Shown piece by piece: positions 1 to 5,651 of a DNA stretch of 7,722 bases. Both the position numbers and the translations under genes were made by a program. The number at the start of each line of letters is the position of its first letter. Position 1 is the stretch's first letter. The notes below the pieces were generated by a model, which was given only the letters and a program-made list of their open reading frames with translations, ran no database searches and had not been told where the DNA came from. Source of the stretch: an uncultured Clostridia bacterium (GTDB lineage Bacteria; Bacillota; Clostridia; Oscillospirales; Acutalibacteraceae); NCBI GenBank assembly GCA_945227095.1, contig CALYOC010000020.1, positions 1 through 7,722 on the forward strand, written 5' to 3'.

Positions 1-668
1 CTCATATACAGCGCACTAATAAGAGAATCAATATCATTTATCTCTTCGCCGCAGACTGCCGAAAGTTTTTCGACATATTGAGGAAAATCAGCCTTGTCAA
101 TGTCAAGAGCTCTGTCCGGTCTGAAAGTGGGATAAACCTTAAAGTCAATATCTTCTTTCTGTAAAAGAACATGATATTCAAGCGTGTCCGTCGGGTCATC
201 GGTTGTGCAGATATATTTAACATTGCTGTTTTTGATAAGAGTCTGAGGTCTGAAATCACCTAAGGCAATTTTTTCGTTTGCTTTTTCATAAATATCTTCG
301 GCTGTTTTTACGCTCAGCGGAGCAGTAATGCCAAAATATTTTTTGAGCTCAACATGCGCCCAGTGATAGAGAGGATTACCTATTGCATACGAAAGAGCAC
401 AGGCAAACTTAATGAATTTTTCTTTATCATCGCCGCGCCCCGTGATAAGCTCCTCATCAATACCGCAGGCTCTCATAATGCGCCACTTGTAGTGGTCGCC
501 TGAAAGCCAAAGCTGAGTTATATTTTTCGGAGCTTTATTTTCATAAATCTCTTTCGGTGAAAGATGACAGTGATAGTCGCAAATCGGCATATTTTTCGCA
601 AAATCGTTATAAATTCGCCTTGCCTCATCTGTTTCGAGAAGAAAATCTTCGCCAATAAAATCCTTCAT
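1..668 (-). CDS. uxaC: Glucuronate isomerase UxaC, N-terminal part, cut by the window edge
   Basis: Uronate isomerase of the amidohydrolase superfamily; it converts D-glucuronate to D-fructuronate (and D-galacturonate to D-tagaturonate) in the cytoplasm. About 222 N-terminal residues are visible. They begin MKDFIGEDFLLETDEARR and carry the family's metal-binding motif CDYHCHLSP, with His33 and His35. Other family-typical stretches are LWLSGDHYKWR, the HWAHVELKKYFGI region, CTTDDPTD and YPTFRPDR. The full protein is normally about 460-470 residues, so more than half lies beyond position 1. The start is the ATG at 668-666, three bases after the stop of the upstream reductase gene. A GGAG (677-680) lies 8 bases before it, inside the last codons of that gene, which suggests translational coupling. 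It is third in the uxuA-uxuB-uxaC operon. Frame and motifs are intact, and the identity is very secure. Confidence 0.96.
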   Translation of the reverse strand, partial: MKDFIGEDFLLETDEARRIYNDFAKNMPICDYHCHLSPKEIYENKAPKNITQLWLSGDHYKWRIMRACGIDEELITGRGDDKEKFIKFACALSYAIGNPLYHWAHVELKKYFGITAPLSVKTAEDIYEKANEKIALGDFRPQTLIKNSNVKYICTTDDPTDTLEYHVLLQKEDIDFKVYPTFRPDRALDIDKADFPQYVEKLSAVCGEEINDIDSLISALYM

Positions 669-671
669 AGC

Positions 672-1520
672 TTATACTCCCGAATATGCATTGAAGCCGC
701 CGTCAACGGGTATATTGACGCCTGTGATAAAGCCGCTGTATTTTTCGTCGCAAAGGAAGAGAAGCGTTCCGTCAAGCTCATTAGCCTCGCCGAACCTCTT
801 CATCGGTGTAGCGGCTAAAATCTTTTTTGTTCTTTCTGTGGGAGAACCGTCGTCGTTCCACAAAAGAGAGGCGTTCTGCTTAGTTGAAAAGAAGCCCGGA
901 GCGATTGCGTTGACTCTTATTCCCATAGGGGCAAAGTGAACAGCCATCCATTCGGTGAAGTTTTTAACAGCCGCCTTTGCCGCCGAGTAAGCGGGTATTC
1001 TTGTAAGAGGACGGAAAGCGTTCATTGAAGTTATCATGATAATACAGGCATTTTCTTTTTCAACCATGTCCCTTGCAAAAATCTGAGTCGGGATAAGAGT
1101 GCCGAGAAAGTTAAGGTTAAAGACAAAGCTTATTCCTTCGGGGTCAAGGTCGAAAAAGGTCTTAACACCCTCTTCTTTCTGAAGAAGGTCAATTTGTTCA
1201 AGGGTATCCTTTGTGGTAGTGCCCTTGGGGTTATTTCCTCCTGCGCCGTTAAGAAGAATATCACATGTGCCGAGCTTTTCGGCGATTTTGTCTCTGGCTT
1301 CTTTCATTGACTGAGGGTCAAGAACATTACAGCCGACAGCTATGGCTTCGCCGCCCTCGGCAATAATTTCATCGGCGGTTTTCTTTGCGGCTTCTTCATT
1401 GAGGTCAAGAACCGCAACCTTACAGCCTTGTTTTGCAAGCGTTTTTGAAAAAGCCGAGCATAAAACTCCGCCGCCGCCAGTGACAACGGCTACTCTGCCC
1501 TTTAAATTTTCGTGTATCAT
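672..1520 (-). CDS. uxuB: SDR-family D-fructuronate reductase (D-mannonate oxidoreductase)
   Basis: NAD(P)-dependent short-chain dehydrogenase of 282 residues. From its position it should interconvert D-fructuronate and D-mannonate. Visible SDR features are an N-terminal nucleotide-binding loop TGGGGVLC (residues 14-21), VLDLN at the end of beta-2 (about 37-41, typical for choosing NAD(H) or NADP(H)), NGAGG at 91-95, catalytic Ser165, the Tyr178-xxx-Lys182 pair, the PG turn after IRVNAIA (about 201-209), and a C-terminal GVNIPVDGG. The glycine loop departs from canonical TGxxxGxG, which I recall as common in this subgroup. A longer in-frame start exists at 1559, but it lies inside uxuA. The ATG at 1520 has AAGGA 9 bases upstream and sits 2 bases after the uxuA stop. 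E. coli UxuB belongs to a different, long-chain dehydrogenase family; this short form is the Bacillus/Clostridia-type replacement. The fold is certain, and the substrate is inferred from the neighbours. Confidence 0.88.
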   Translation of the reverse strand: MIHENLKGRVAVVTGGGGVLCSAFSKTLAKQGCKVAVLDLNEEAAKKTADEIIAEGGEAIAVGCNVLDPQSMKEARDKIAEKLGTCDILLNGAGGNNPKGTTTKDTLEQIDLLQKEEGVKTFFDLDPEGISFVFNLNFLGTLIPTQIFARDMVEKENACIIMITSMNAFRPLTRIPAYSAAKAAVKNFTEWMAVHFAPMGIRVNAIAPGFFSTKQNASLLWNDDGSPTERTKKILAATPMKRFGEANELDGTLLFLCDEKYSGFITGVNIPVDGGFNAYSGV

Positions 1521-1522
1521 AA

Positions 1523-2599
1523 TCAGTTTTCCTTTCTGCTTTTTTCTATTGCTTCCCACAGACCGTTAAGATAGCTTACGCCGAGCGCTCTGTCAAAAAG
1601 TCCGTAGCCGGGTCTTGCCTTTTCGCCCCATATCATTCTGCCGTGGTCAGGGCGGATATAGCCGTCAAAGCCGTTCTCCTGAAGTGCCTTGACAATCGCA
1701 TACATATCGAGTGAACCCGAGTCGCTCTCATGGGCGGTCTCATTGAACCAGCGGTCGTTAATGCTGACATTGCGAAGATGAGCAAAATAAATTCTCGACG
1801 CTATAACAGCGTCGTTTATAATGTCAACAATATCATTTGACGGGCTTGCGCCGAGCGAGCCTGTGCAAAGCGTTATACCGTTATATTTGTTGTCAACGCT
1901 TGTAAGAAGTTTCTTTATCGCCGCCTTATCCTTGATAATTCTCGGCAGACCGAAAATGCCCCAAGGTGGATCGTCAGGGTGAATAGCCATTTTTATGTCG
2001 CACTCCTCACAGACGGGCATAATGCGGTTGAGAAAATAAATAAGGTTCTCCCACAGCTTTTCTTCGGTAACACCCTTATATTTTTCAAACAGCTCCTTGA
2101 TTTCACCCATTCTTTCGCTTTCCCAGCCGGGCATAGCGTAGCCGTTTGAATTTGAGTCGATTTCTCTGAACATATCCTCGGGGCTCTTACCCTCAACCTG
2201 CTTGCCGTCATAACAAAGACAGGTTGAGCCGTCGCCCATAGGCATATAAAGGTCGGTTCTTGTCCAGTCAAAAACAGGCATGAAGTTATAGCATATGCAT
2301 TTAACGCCGAATTTTGAGAGATTACGGATTGACTCAATATAATTATCAATATATTTATCTCTTGACGGAAGACCGATTTTTATATCCTCATGAACATTGA
2401 CGCTTTCAATACATTCCATTGAAAAGCCCGCTTCTGTTATGTCGTCATACATAGCTTTTATCATTTCTTCAGTCCACAGCTCACCTGCGGGCAAGCCGTG
2501 AAGAGCGGCAACGATGCCCGTGACGCCGGGTATCTGTTTTATCTGATTTAGCGAAACAGAGTCTCTGTCAGCGCCGAACCAGCGGAATGTCATTTGCAT
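1523..2599 (-). CDS. uxuA: D-mannonate dehydratase UxuA
   Basis: Dehydrates D-mannonate to 2-keto-3-deoxy-D-gluconate in the cytoplasm, using a divalent metal on a xylose-isomerase-like TIM barrel. The 358-residue product begins MQMTFRWFGADRDSVSL, the usual start of the family. Probable metal ligands are His207 (in MAIHPDDPPWG), Cys245 (TLCTGSLG), His274 (FAHLRNV) and Asp318 (IRPDHGR), matching the His/Cys/His/Asp set known for mannonate dehydratases. The length fits the shorter Gram-positive form; E. coli UxuA is about 394 residues. The ATG at 2599 was chosen because AGGAGG (2607-2612) lies 7 bases upstream; an in-frame ATG at 2629 has no such site. A second ATG two codons inside (2593) is possible but less well spaced. 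It is the first gene of the operon and has its own promoter at 2659-2687. Confidence 0.96.
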   Translation of the reverse strand: MQMTFRWFGADRDSVSLNQIKQIPGVTGIVAALHGLPAGELWTEEMIKAMYDDITEAGFSMECIESVNVHEDIKIGLPSRDKYIDNYIESIRNLSKFGVKCICYNFMPVFDWTRTDLYMPMGDGSTCLCYDGKQVEGKSPEDMFREIDSNSNGYAMPGWESERMGEIKELFEKYKGVTEEKLWENLIYFLNRIMPVCEECDIKMAIHPDDPPWGIFGLPRIIKDKAAIKKLLTSVDNKYNGITLCTGSLGASPSNDIVDIINDAVIASRIYFAHLRNVSINDRWFNETAHESDSGSLDMYAIVKALQENGFDGYIRPDHGRMIWGEKARPGYGLFDRALGVSYLNGLWEAIEKSRKEN

Positions 2600-2606
2600 T
2601 TTAATA

Positions 2607-2612
2607 CCTCCT
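2607..2612 (-). promoter_or_regulatory. Ribosome binding site of uxuA
   Basis: On the minus strand the sequence reads AGGAGG followed by TATTAAA and ATG. This near-perfect Shine-Dalgarno sequence fixes the uxuA start at 2599 rather than the longer in-frame start at 2629. Confidence 0.9.
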
Positions 2613-2658
2613 GAAAACTTAATTAACAAAGAGACACATACTGCCCCTATTTTTATTT

Positions 2659-2687
2659 ATTATATAGGTTTTTTACAAAAATTTCAA
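2659..2687 (-). promoter_or_regulatory. Sigma-A promoter of the uxuA-uxuB-uxaC operon
   Basis: On the minus strand a -35 box TTGAAA (2682-2687) and a consensus -10 box TATAAT (2659-2664) are separated by exactly 17 bases. Transcription would start near 2652, giving a leader of roughly 53 bases before uxuA. I found no convincing catabolite-repression (cre) site or GntR-type operator around it. A small ACATATGT palindrome (2748-2755) lies upstream, but it is too short to call. Hexuronate operons are usually induced by their substrate, but the regulator is not in this window. Confidence 0.8.
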
Positions 2688-2857
2688 TAATCATAATACA
2701 ATTTATATGTTTTTTAATAGCGTCAGAAAAACTTTATTTGAAATGTGACATATGTTTTATTATTTTTTTAAGTTTTAATTTACACATTTTTTAAAATCTT
2801 TATTTATACAAATTGCATTTCAATACAAAAAGCGCAAAAAAGCGGAGCTGTTCATAT

Positions 2858-2962
2858 ATGGAAACACTAATATCTGCTGTTCAAAAACTAGTTATCAAAG
2901 ACGTTGTTAAGTATAGCGATACAAAAATCAACGCAACCAAAAAGGTTGTAAACAAATCCTAA
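2858..2962 (+). CDS. Possible small protein of 34 residues, unknown function
   Basis: Reads ATG to TAA on the plus strand; the product begins METLISAVQKLVIKDVVKYS and ends TKKVVNKS. It is lysine-rich and basic, with a possible amphipathic helix in the first half, no membrane segment and no cysteines. A GGAG (in AGCGGAGCTG) lies about 10 bases before the ATG, slightly far but usable. The stop is followed 7 bases later by the 16-bp hairpin at 2970-3007, so a compact RBS-ORF-terminator unit can be drawn. Only weak promoter-like boxes lie upstream (for example TTGAAA at 2738 with TATTTT at 2761). It is not recognised, and it could equally be a chance ORF or the decayed end of a longer gene. Confidence 0.3.
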   Translation: METLISAVQKLVIKDVVKYSDTKINATKKVVNKS

Positions 2963-2969
2963 AACAAAT

Positions 2970-3007
2970 AAAACGAGCCATTCGTAAAAAGACGAATGGC
3001 TCGTTTT
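2970..3007. terminator. Perfect 16-bp hairpin, probably a bidirectional terminator
   Basis: Arms 2970-2985 and 2992-3007 (AAAACGAGCCATTCGT and its exact complement) flank a 6-base loop. Read on the minus strand, the stem is followed by a long interrupted U tract (TTTTATTTGTTTT). On the plus strand it ends in TTTT. It can stop the small plus-strand ORF and any minus-strand transcript coming from the lysS side, where it would be a second terminator behind the one at 3091-3129. Confidence 0.75.
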
Positions 3008-3061
3008 GTCGTAAATATTTATTATCGAATATTATCCGTTTGTCGTAAATTGGTCGTAAAA
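3005..3061 (+). repeat. Short direct repeats containing GTCGTAAA
   Basis: TTTGTCGTAAAT occurs exactly at 3005-3016 and again at 3039-3050, 34 bases apart start to start. A third partial copy, GTCGTAAAA, lies at 3053-3061. The first copy overlaps the foot of the hairpin at 2970-3007. The role is unknown; they could be binding sites, remnants of an element end, or simple local duplication. Confidence 0.5.
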
Positions 3062-3090
3062 CACTTTTTTGAGTGATAATTTGGATAAAC

Positions 3091-3129
3091 AAAAAGCCGA
3101 AAACGCCTTGAAATAAGCGTTTTCGGCTT
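3091..3129 (-). terminator. Rho-independent terminator of lysS
   Basis: Arms 3094-3106 and 3117-3129 form a perfect 13-bp stem (AAGCCGAAAACGC and complement) with a 10-base loop. On the minus strand it starts just 4 bases after the lysS stop codon and is followed by a T-rich tract (TTTGTTTA). It should end the greA-lysS transcript. Confidence 0.88.
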
Positions 3130-3133
3130 GATT

Positions 3134-4990
3134 TTACTCTGAAAGAGGCTTCATTGTCGGGAATAACAAAACATCTCGGATTGAGTAGTTGTCGGTGAGA
3201 AGCATTACAAGTCTGTCTATTCCCAAGCCCAGACCGCCTGTGGGCGGCATACCGTATTCAAGGGCGGTGACAAAGTCATAATCAATCATATTCGCTTCGT
3301 CGTCTCCCGCCTCGCGAAGCTTCATCTGTGCCTTAAATCTCTCCATTTGGTCAATGGGGTCATTCAGCTCGGAATAGGCATTCGCATATTCACCGCCGAG
3401 AATAAACAATTCAAAGCGCTCGGTGAGAGCCGGACAATCCGGCTTCCTCTTTGTCAAAGGCGATACCTCAACCGGATAATCGGTGATAAAGGTGGGTTGA
3501 ACAAGATTTTCCTCAACAAATTCCTCAAAGAATGAATTGAGCACATCTCCCCATGTCGCCTTGCCGGGTGCGATTTCTATACCCTTTTCCTTCGCAACCG
3601 CGACAGCCTTTTCATCATCCGACATAAACTCGCCGAAATCTACCGAGCTGTATTTCTTAACCGCGTCAATCATTGTCATACGGGTAAACGGAGACTCAAG
3701 GTCAATCTCTGTTGAATTAAAGGTGATGTGAAGATTGCCGTCGCAAACCTCGTTCGCCGCATTTCTTATAAGAGCCTCGGCAATATCCATCATGCCGTGA
3801 TAATCCGTATAAGCCTGATAAAGCTCAATGCAGGTGAACTCCGGATTGTGGCGCACGTCCATTCCCTCGTTGCGGAAGTTACGGCCTATTTCATACACCC
3901 TCTCCATACCGCCTACGATAAGCCTTTTCAAATAAAGCTCGGTGGCTATTCTCAAGTACATATCCATATCAAGCGTGTTGTGATGAGTTATAAACGGTCT
4001 TGCCGCCGCTCCGCCCGGAATAGTGTTGAGGATAGGAGTTTCAACCTCGATAAATCCGAGTTTGTCAAGATACTCTCTGATTGAAGAAATAATCTTTGAA
4101 CGCTTGATAAAAGTGTCCTTTACACCGGGATTGACTATCATATCAAGATAGCGCTTCCTGTATCTCGTATCCTTATCGGTCAAGCCGTGATACTTCTCCG
4201 GCAACGGCAAAAGGCTTTTGCTCAAAAGTCTGACGCTGCGCGCATGGACGGAAATTTCCCCCGTCTTGGTGCGGAAGACAAAGCCCTCGACCTCGATAAT
4301 ATCGCCTATATCCCACTTCCTGAACTTGGCAAACGCTTCCTCGCCGATATCGTTCATACGGACATAGACCTGAATCCTGCCCTTCTTGTCATGTAAATCT
4401 ATAAAGTTGGCTTTACCCATATTGCGCCAGGTCATAATCCTGCCGCAAATGCTGACATTCATTTGAGGAATTTCTTCACCGTCGGCACTCTGCTCAAGTT
4501 TTTCATATTCTCTTACAATATCCGCCGAATGAGCCGTCTGCTCTGCAACGGTGATTTCAAACGGGTCCTCTCCCTGCGCTTGAAGAGCTTTAAGCTTTTC
4601 AATTCTGATTTGCTTTAACTCGCTCTCGCTGGGCTGCTTTTCAGCAGCCATCTCCATACCTGCCGAGGGCGCGTTGTTGGTTACAAACAGGACATCTTCC
4701 TCCACCTCGCCGACGCTGTCAACAAAACGGCCGAGCATAAGCTCTTCGCCGTTTTGTGCAATGAGCTTAAAGCAAAGCTTGCCGTCCTTCTCGCTGACGG
4801 CATATTTGGGTAAGCCGGCGTCTCCGACTGCATCAAACTTCGCGCGGCAAGACTTCTTAACGGCTTTAATCGCCCTTTTACACGCTCCCTGGTCGGCATA
4901 CTGTCCGCCGGTTCCTATAACCTTGTCCGCGTCGGTGAGAGTGAATGAAAAACTCTCACCCGACTTCTCAATAATAAATTTTCCTGCCAT
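3134..4990 (-). CDS. lysS: Lysyl-tRNA synthetase (class II) with an N-terminal YegP/DUF1508-like extension
   Basis: Charges tRNA-Lys with lysine using ATP in the cytoplasm. The synthetase starts around residue 121, where SELKQIRIEKLKALQAQGED matches the usual N-terminus of bacterial LysRS. It continues through the anticodon-binding OB fold (about 178-255) and class II motif 1 (about 297-321, ending FIEVETPIL). Motif 2 follows (GRNFRNEGMDVRHNPEF from 369), then motif 3 (GLGLGIDRLVML, about 587-598). This part is about 498 residues, normal for LysS. The first 110 or so residues are extra. Residues 3-48 (GKFIIEKSGESFSFTL to AIKAVKKSC) resemble one DUF1508/YegP unit. Residues 60-95 (LPKYAVSEKDGKLCFKLIAQ, then NGEELMLGRF) look like a second, shortened unit. 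An acidic then alanine/glutamate-rich linker (about 96-120) joins the parts. The start at 4990 has GGAGG 5 bases upstream, while internal Met112 and Met114 lack a well-spaced RBS. greA is upstream, an arrangement known in clostridia. The enzyme call is certain; the extension family is from memory of YegP. Confidence 0.96.
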   Translation of the reverse strand: MAGKFIIEKSGESFSFTLTDADKVIGTGGQYADQGACKRAIKAVKKSCRAKFDAVGDAGLPKYAVSEKDGKLCFKLIAQNGEELMLGRFVDSVGEVEEDVLFVTNNAPSAGMEMAAEKQPSESELKQIRIEKLKALQAQGEDPFEITVAEQTAHSADIVREYEKLEQSADGEEIPQMNVSICGRIMTWRNMGKANFIDLHDKKGRIQVYVRMNDIGEEAFAKFRKWDIGDIIEVEGFVFRTKTGEISVHARSVRLLSKSLLPLPEKYHGLTDKDTRYRKRYLDMIVNPGVKDTFIKRSKIISSIREYLDKLGFIEVETPILNTIPGGAAARPFITHHNTLDMDMYLRIATELYLKRLIVGGMERVYEIGRNFRNEGMDVRHNPEFTCIELYQAYTDYHGMMDIAEALIRNAANEVCDGNLHITFNSTEIDLESPFTRMTMIDAVKKYSSVDFGEFMSDDEKAVAVAKEKGIEIAPGKATWGDVLNSFFEEFVEENLVQPTFITDYPVEVSPLTKRKPDCPALTERFELFILGGEYANAYSELNDPIDQMERFKAQMKLREAGDDEANMIDYDFVTALEYGMPPTGGLGLGIDRLVMLLTDNYSIRDVLLFPTMKPLSE

Positions 4991-4995
4991 TATTT

Positions 4996-5000
4996 CCTCC
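4996..5000 (-). promoter_or_regulatory. Ribosome binding site deciding the lysS start
   Basis: GGAGG lies 5 bases before the ATG at 4990 on the minus strand. It is the only good site near any candidate lysS start, so the DUF1508-like extension should be translated as part of the synthetase. Confidence 0.88.
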
Positions 5001-5039
5001 GAAAAGCTCTCGCCTTTTTACTTAACTTCCTATAATACG

Positions 5040-5077
5040 AAAAAACACAAAATCCGGTAATACTTTCGTATTGCCGG
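5040..5077 (-). terminator. Terminator or attenuator between greA and lysS
   Basis: On the minus strand arms 5068-5077 and 5054-5063 form a 10-bp stem with one G-T wobble and a 4-base GAAA tetraloop, followed by ATTTTGTGTTTTTT. It sits about 30 bases after the greA stop. Either it ends most greA transcripts or it tunes read-through into lysS. A possible -10 (TATTAT, 5032-5037) lies just downstream, but I see no matching -35, so a separate lysS promoter is unproven. Confidence 0.75.
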
Positions 5078-5108
5078 TTTTGCAAAGACATCGCTCAAAC
5101 AACGCCAA

Positions 5109-5582
5109 TCAGTACTCGATTGACTGAATTTTAAGAATAAATTCTCCTGCCGGCGCTTCGACGAGAACCTTCTCGCCCTTTTTGTGTCCGACAAGCGCCT
5201 TGCCCACCGGAGACTCCTCGCTGATGATGTTGTTCGCGGGGTCTGCCTGAGCAAAGCCGACGATTTTATAAGTGAACTCCTCTTTGAGCTCCATATCCTT
5301 TACAACTACCGTCGCACCGAGGTTGACGACATTTTTCTCGGTTATATTTTCATCTACAAGAACATAGTTTTGCAAAATTGCTTCAAGCTCTTGGATACGG
5401 CTTTCGTTCTTCGCCTGTTCCTCACGCGCTGCATCATACTCCGCATTCTCCGACAAGTCGCCGTAAGATTTGGCAATTTTGATCTTCTCCTTGATGTCTT
5501 GGCGCTTTACGAGCTTTAATTCGTCAAGCTCCGCTTCAACTTGATTAAGGCCCTCTTGGGTAAGTTTGTATTCCTTAGCCAT
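5109..5582 (-). CDS. greA: Transcription elongation factor GreA
   Basis: Binds the RNA polymerase secondary channel and stimulates cleavage of backtracked transcripts. The 157-residue length is standard for the family. The N-terminal half is the antiparallel coiled coil (about residues 8-75). Its tip reads GDLSENAEYDAAREEQ, with the two acidic residues needed for cleavage at Asp42 and Glu45. The C-terminal FKBP-like domain (about 85-157) contains the typical ISEESPVGKALVGHKKGE segment and ends LKIQSIEY. The ATG at 5582 is preceded by AAAGGA about 12 bases upstream, a slightly long spacing. It has its own promoter at 5623-5651 and precedes lysS, with a hairpin between them. Confidence 0.97.
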   Translation of the reverse strand: MAKEYKLTQEGLNQVEAELDELKLVKRQDIKEKIKIAKSYGDLSENAEYDAAREEQAKNESRIQELEAILQNYVLVDENITEKNVVNLGATVVVKDMELKEEFTYKIVGFAQADPANNIISEESPVGKALVGHKKGEKVLVEAPAGEFILKIQSIEY

Positions 5583-5622
5583 CTTTCAATTAGTCCTTTC
5601 GTTTTCAAAAAATCTTCTTTTT

Positions 5623-5651
5623 ATTATATATTATTATTTTCTATCGGTCAA
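5623..5651 (-). promoter_or_regulatory. Sigma-A promoter of greA (and lysS by read-through)
   Basis: On the minus strand TTGACC (5646-5651) and a consensus TATAAT (5623-5628) are spaced by 17 bases. The predicted start is near 5616, giving a leader of about 33 bases. The -35 box and part of the spacer lie inside the final codons of the upstream unknown gene (stop at 5643-5641), so that gene's end is constrained both as protein and as promoter. Confidence 0.85.

Larger units (their letters stand above)
2600..3133. other. AT-rich intergenic region between lysS and uxuA
   Basis: About 530 bases without a recognised gene. In order it holds the uxuA RBS and promoter (2607-2687), a very AT-rich stretch with no clear content (about 2690-2850), a possible 34-codon plus-strand ORF (2858-2962), a perfect 16-bp hairpin (2970-3007), a set of direct repeats (3005-3061), and the lysS terminator (3091-3129). 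No tRNA or structured riboswitch is evident. Confidence 0.7.

Noticed and set aside
1521..1559. Longer N-terminus for the SDR (extra MGSNRKKQKGKLI)
   Set aside because: It would overlap the 3' end of uxuA by 37 bases and has no RBS; the ATG at 1520 has AAGGA at good spacing and begins like known homologues.
1993..2349. 118-codon minus-strand open frame inside uxuA
   Set aside because: A different frame of a clearly identified gene; no conserved motif.
2741..2757. TGTGACATATG resembling half of a CRP-type site upstream of uxuA
   Set aside because: Only one half matches, it sits about 95 bases upstream of the predicted start, and Firmicutes rarely use CRP for sugar operons.
3728..4084. 118-codon plus-strand open frame
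   Set aside because: Lies entirely antisense to the catalytic core of lysS; no RBS or recognisable product.
4991..5108. Possible T-box or other riboswitch in front of lysS
   Set aside because: Only 117 bases, with a simple terminator hairpin belonging to greA; no T-box sequence or specifier-loop structure seen.
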